Below, piece by piece: positions 14,152 to 15,048 of a stretch of DNA of 15,048 nt. The DNA is from Candidatus Bathyarchaeota archaeon (GTDB lineage: Archaea; Thermoproteota; Bathyarchaeia; TCS64): the NCBI GenBank assembly GCA_030669135.1, contig DAOVEE010000023.1, positions 1 to 15,048 on the forward strand. Direction: 5' to 3'. The stretch's first letter is position 1; each line of letters starts with the position of its first letter. Below the pieces are notes generated by a model that saw only the letters and a program-made list of their open reading frames with translations, was not told the DNA's origin and made no database searches. The position numbers and the translations under genes were made by a program.

Positions 14152-14201
14152 GGCTAGGTAGCCCATGGCCACCATGGCGTTGGCTACCTTTAGTCAGGCT
14201 A
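14152..14201. repeat. Inverted repeat with GGCTA copies between gdhA and nitroreductase
   Basis: A perfect 8-base inverted repeat, AGGTAGCC (14156-14163) and GGCTACCT (14182-14189), encloses 18 bases that hold two CATGG motifs. GGCTA appears three times in the same orientation, at 14152, 14182 and 14197. It lies downstream of the gdhA stop and upstream of the nitroreductase promoter, so it could be a transcript hairpin, an operator, or a remnant of a small dispersed repeat. Confidence 0.5.
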
Positions 14202-14234
14202 CTAGACATTGATAATATTTGGCTGAGATCATGC

Positions 14235-14252
14235 AAAAAAAGTGTAAAAAAA
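14235..14252 (-). terminator. Double oligo-T terminator of gdhA
   Basis: Two runs of seven T on the minus strand (14246-14252 and 14235-14241), four bases apart, begin about eleven bases after the gdhA stop. Tandem T-tracts are typical archaeal transcription end signals. Confidence 0.6.
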
Positions 14253-14262
14253 GAGTTAGTGT

Positions 14263-15048
14263 TTAGATCCTGCCTAGGAAGCGCATCGCCTCGGCTACTC
14301 TGCCGATGGCGAGGGCGTAGGCGCCGCCCCTCAGGGGGACGTTGTACTTGTCTGCCTGTTCCTTCAGGTCGTAGAACGCCTTGACCATGACCCTCTTGAG
14401 CCGCTCGTCTACCTCCTCCTCGGTCCAGTAGTAGCCCTGCCTGTTCTGGACCCACTCGAAGTAGCTGACGGTCACGCCGCCTGCGTTGGCGCAGATGTCG
14501 GGCACGATTATCACGCCCTTCTCGTTGAGGATCTCGTCTGCCTCTGGTAGGGTGGGGCCGTTGGCGCCCTCGAGGATCAGCTTCGCCTTGACGTCCCCGG
14601 CGTTGTCTTTGGTGAGCGCGTTCTGGAGCGCCGCGGGGATGAGTATGTCGCAGTCCACGGTCAGCGTACCGGCCGAACCGATCTCCTCGGCACCCGGGAA
14701 GCCCGAGACCTTGCCCGTCGCTGCCTTGTGCTCCTGCACCTTGTAGGGGTCGAGACCGTCCGCGTTGTAGATGCCGCCCCTCGAGTCGCTGAGCGCTACT
14801 ATCTTGGCGCCGGCGTTGTGGAAGTTAATGGCCGCGCTCTTGGCTACGTTACCGAAGCCTTGGATGGAGACCTTGGAGCCCTTGATGGGGATGTTGAACG
14901 CCTCGGACGCCTCGACGCCGACGAAGTAGACGCCCCTGCCGGTCGCCGTGGACCTGCCCAGGCTCCCCCCGATGGCGAGGGGCTTCGCGGTGATGACACC
15001 GGGCGTGATCTTGCCGATCATCTTGTAGTACTCGTCGACGAACCACGC
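14263..15048 (-). CDS. gdhA: Glutamate dehydrogenase, C-terminal part (runs off the edge)
   Basis: The C-terminal 261 codons of a Glu/Leu/Phe/Val dehydrogenase, the enzyme that interconverts glutamate and 2-oxoglutarate plus ammonium with NAD(P)(H). Visible are FVDEYYKMIGKITPGVITAKPL at the domain join (split here: the frame is open to the window edge), GGSLGRSTATGRGV, the dinucleotide-binding loop IQGFGNVAKSAAINF, SDSRGGIYN after it, the ILEGANGPTLPEAD substrate/cofactor motif, and VPDICANAGGVTVSYFEWVQN. Full-length archaeal enzymes have about 415-420 residues and form hexamers, so roughly 155 N-terminal residues, including the catalytic lysines, lie beyond 15048. The ATG at 15021 is internal and is not the start. 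It ends with TAA followed by two T7 tracts. Cofactor preference cannot be decided from this part alone. Confidence 0.95.
   Translation of the reverse strand, partial: AWFVDEYYKMIGKITPGVITAKPLAIGGSLGRSTATGRGVYFVGVEASEAFNIPIKGSKVSIQGFGNVAKSAAINFHNAGAKIVALSDSRGGIYNADGLDPYKVQEHKAATGKVSGFPGAEEIGSAGTLTVDCDILIPAALQNALTKDNAGDVKAKLILEGANGPTLPEADEILNEKGVIIVPDICANAGGVTVSYFEWVQNRQGYYWTEEEVDERLKRVMVKAFYDLKEQADKYNVPLRGGAYALAIGRVAEAMRFLGRI

Noticed and set aside
1..15048. CRISPR array, tRNA or rRNA genes, insertion sequence
   Set aside because: No regularly spaced repeats, cloverleaf-like segments, conserved rRNA stretches, transposase reading frame or terminal inverted repeats were seen in the intergenic regions by reading.

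Overview
The window is archaeal chromosome. It carries a clamp-loader operon (RFC small and large subunits), an archaeal-type TruD, an archaeal glutamate dehydrogenase, a SudB/GltA (NfnAB-type) flavoprotein pair, and winged-helix regulators of an archaeal kind. Upstream regions show TATA-like boxes about 25-35 bases before the start codons, often with almost no leader. Oligo-T tracts follow some genes. The mixture resembles Bathyarchaeia or a neighbouring lineage in the TACK group, but that placement is an inference; only 'archaeon' is firm. The gene-rich parts look moderately GC-rich, with AT-rich islands at about 1-190 and 6300-6480.

Layout: all genes except the first are on the minus strand, so the window reads right to left. 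1-1173 holds a small winged-helix regulator (+) meeting an unknown 185-residue protein (-) with no base between their stop codons. 1174-3338 holds a PLP enzyme of the D-cysteine desulfhydrase/ACC deaminase family followed by TruD. 3434-5823 is the RFC-S/RFC-L operon, coupled by a GTGA stop/start overlap. 5914-6899 holds an unknown protein with a doubtful start and a second winged-helix regulator, a paralogue of the first. 7159-8475 is a cytoplasmic M28 zinc aminopeptidase. 8504-10411 is an unusual fusion of a YdjM-like membrane hydrolase domain with a HerA-type ATPase. 10461-12668 is the SudB-GltA operon. 12811-13275 is a ferritin-like protein. 13325-14068 is a SagB-type nitroreductase interrupted by an in-frame TAG. 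14263 to the right edge is the C-terminal part of glutamate dehydrogenase.

How the genes relate: the right third is redox and nitrogen metabolism. SudB/GltA exchanges electrons between ferredoxin and NAD(P)H, glutamate dehydrogenase interconverts glutamate and 2-oxoglutarate using NAD(P)(H), and a flavin oxidoreductase and a di-iron-type protein sit between them. These appear to have separate promoters, so the link is positional. The middle is DNA replication (RFC) and a membrane-anchored ATPase followed at 28 bases by a peptidase.

The most interesting points are the YdjM-HerA fusion, the in-frame TAG in the nitroreductase, the missing start codon of the 5914 gene, and a hairpin with GGCTA repeats between glutamate dehydrogenase and the nitroreductase. 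No CRISPR array, insertion sequence, rRNA or tRNA gene was seen.
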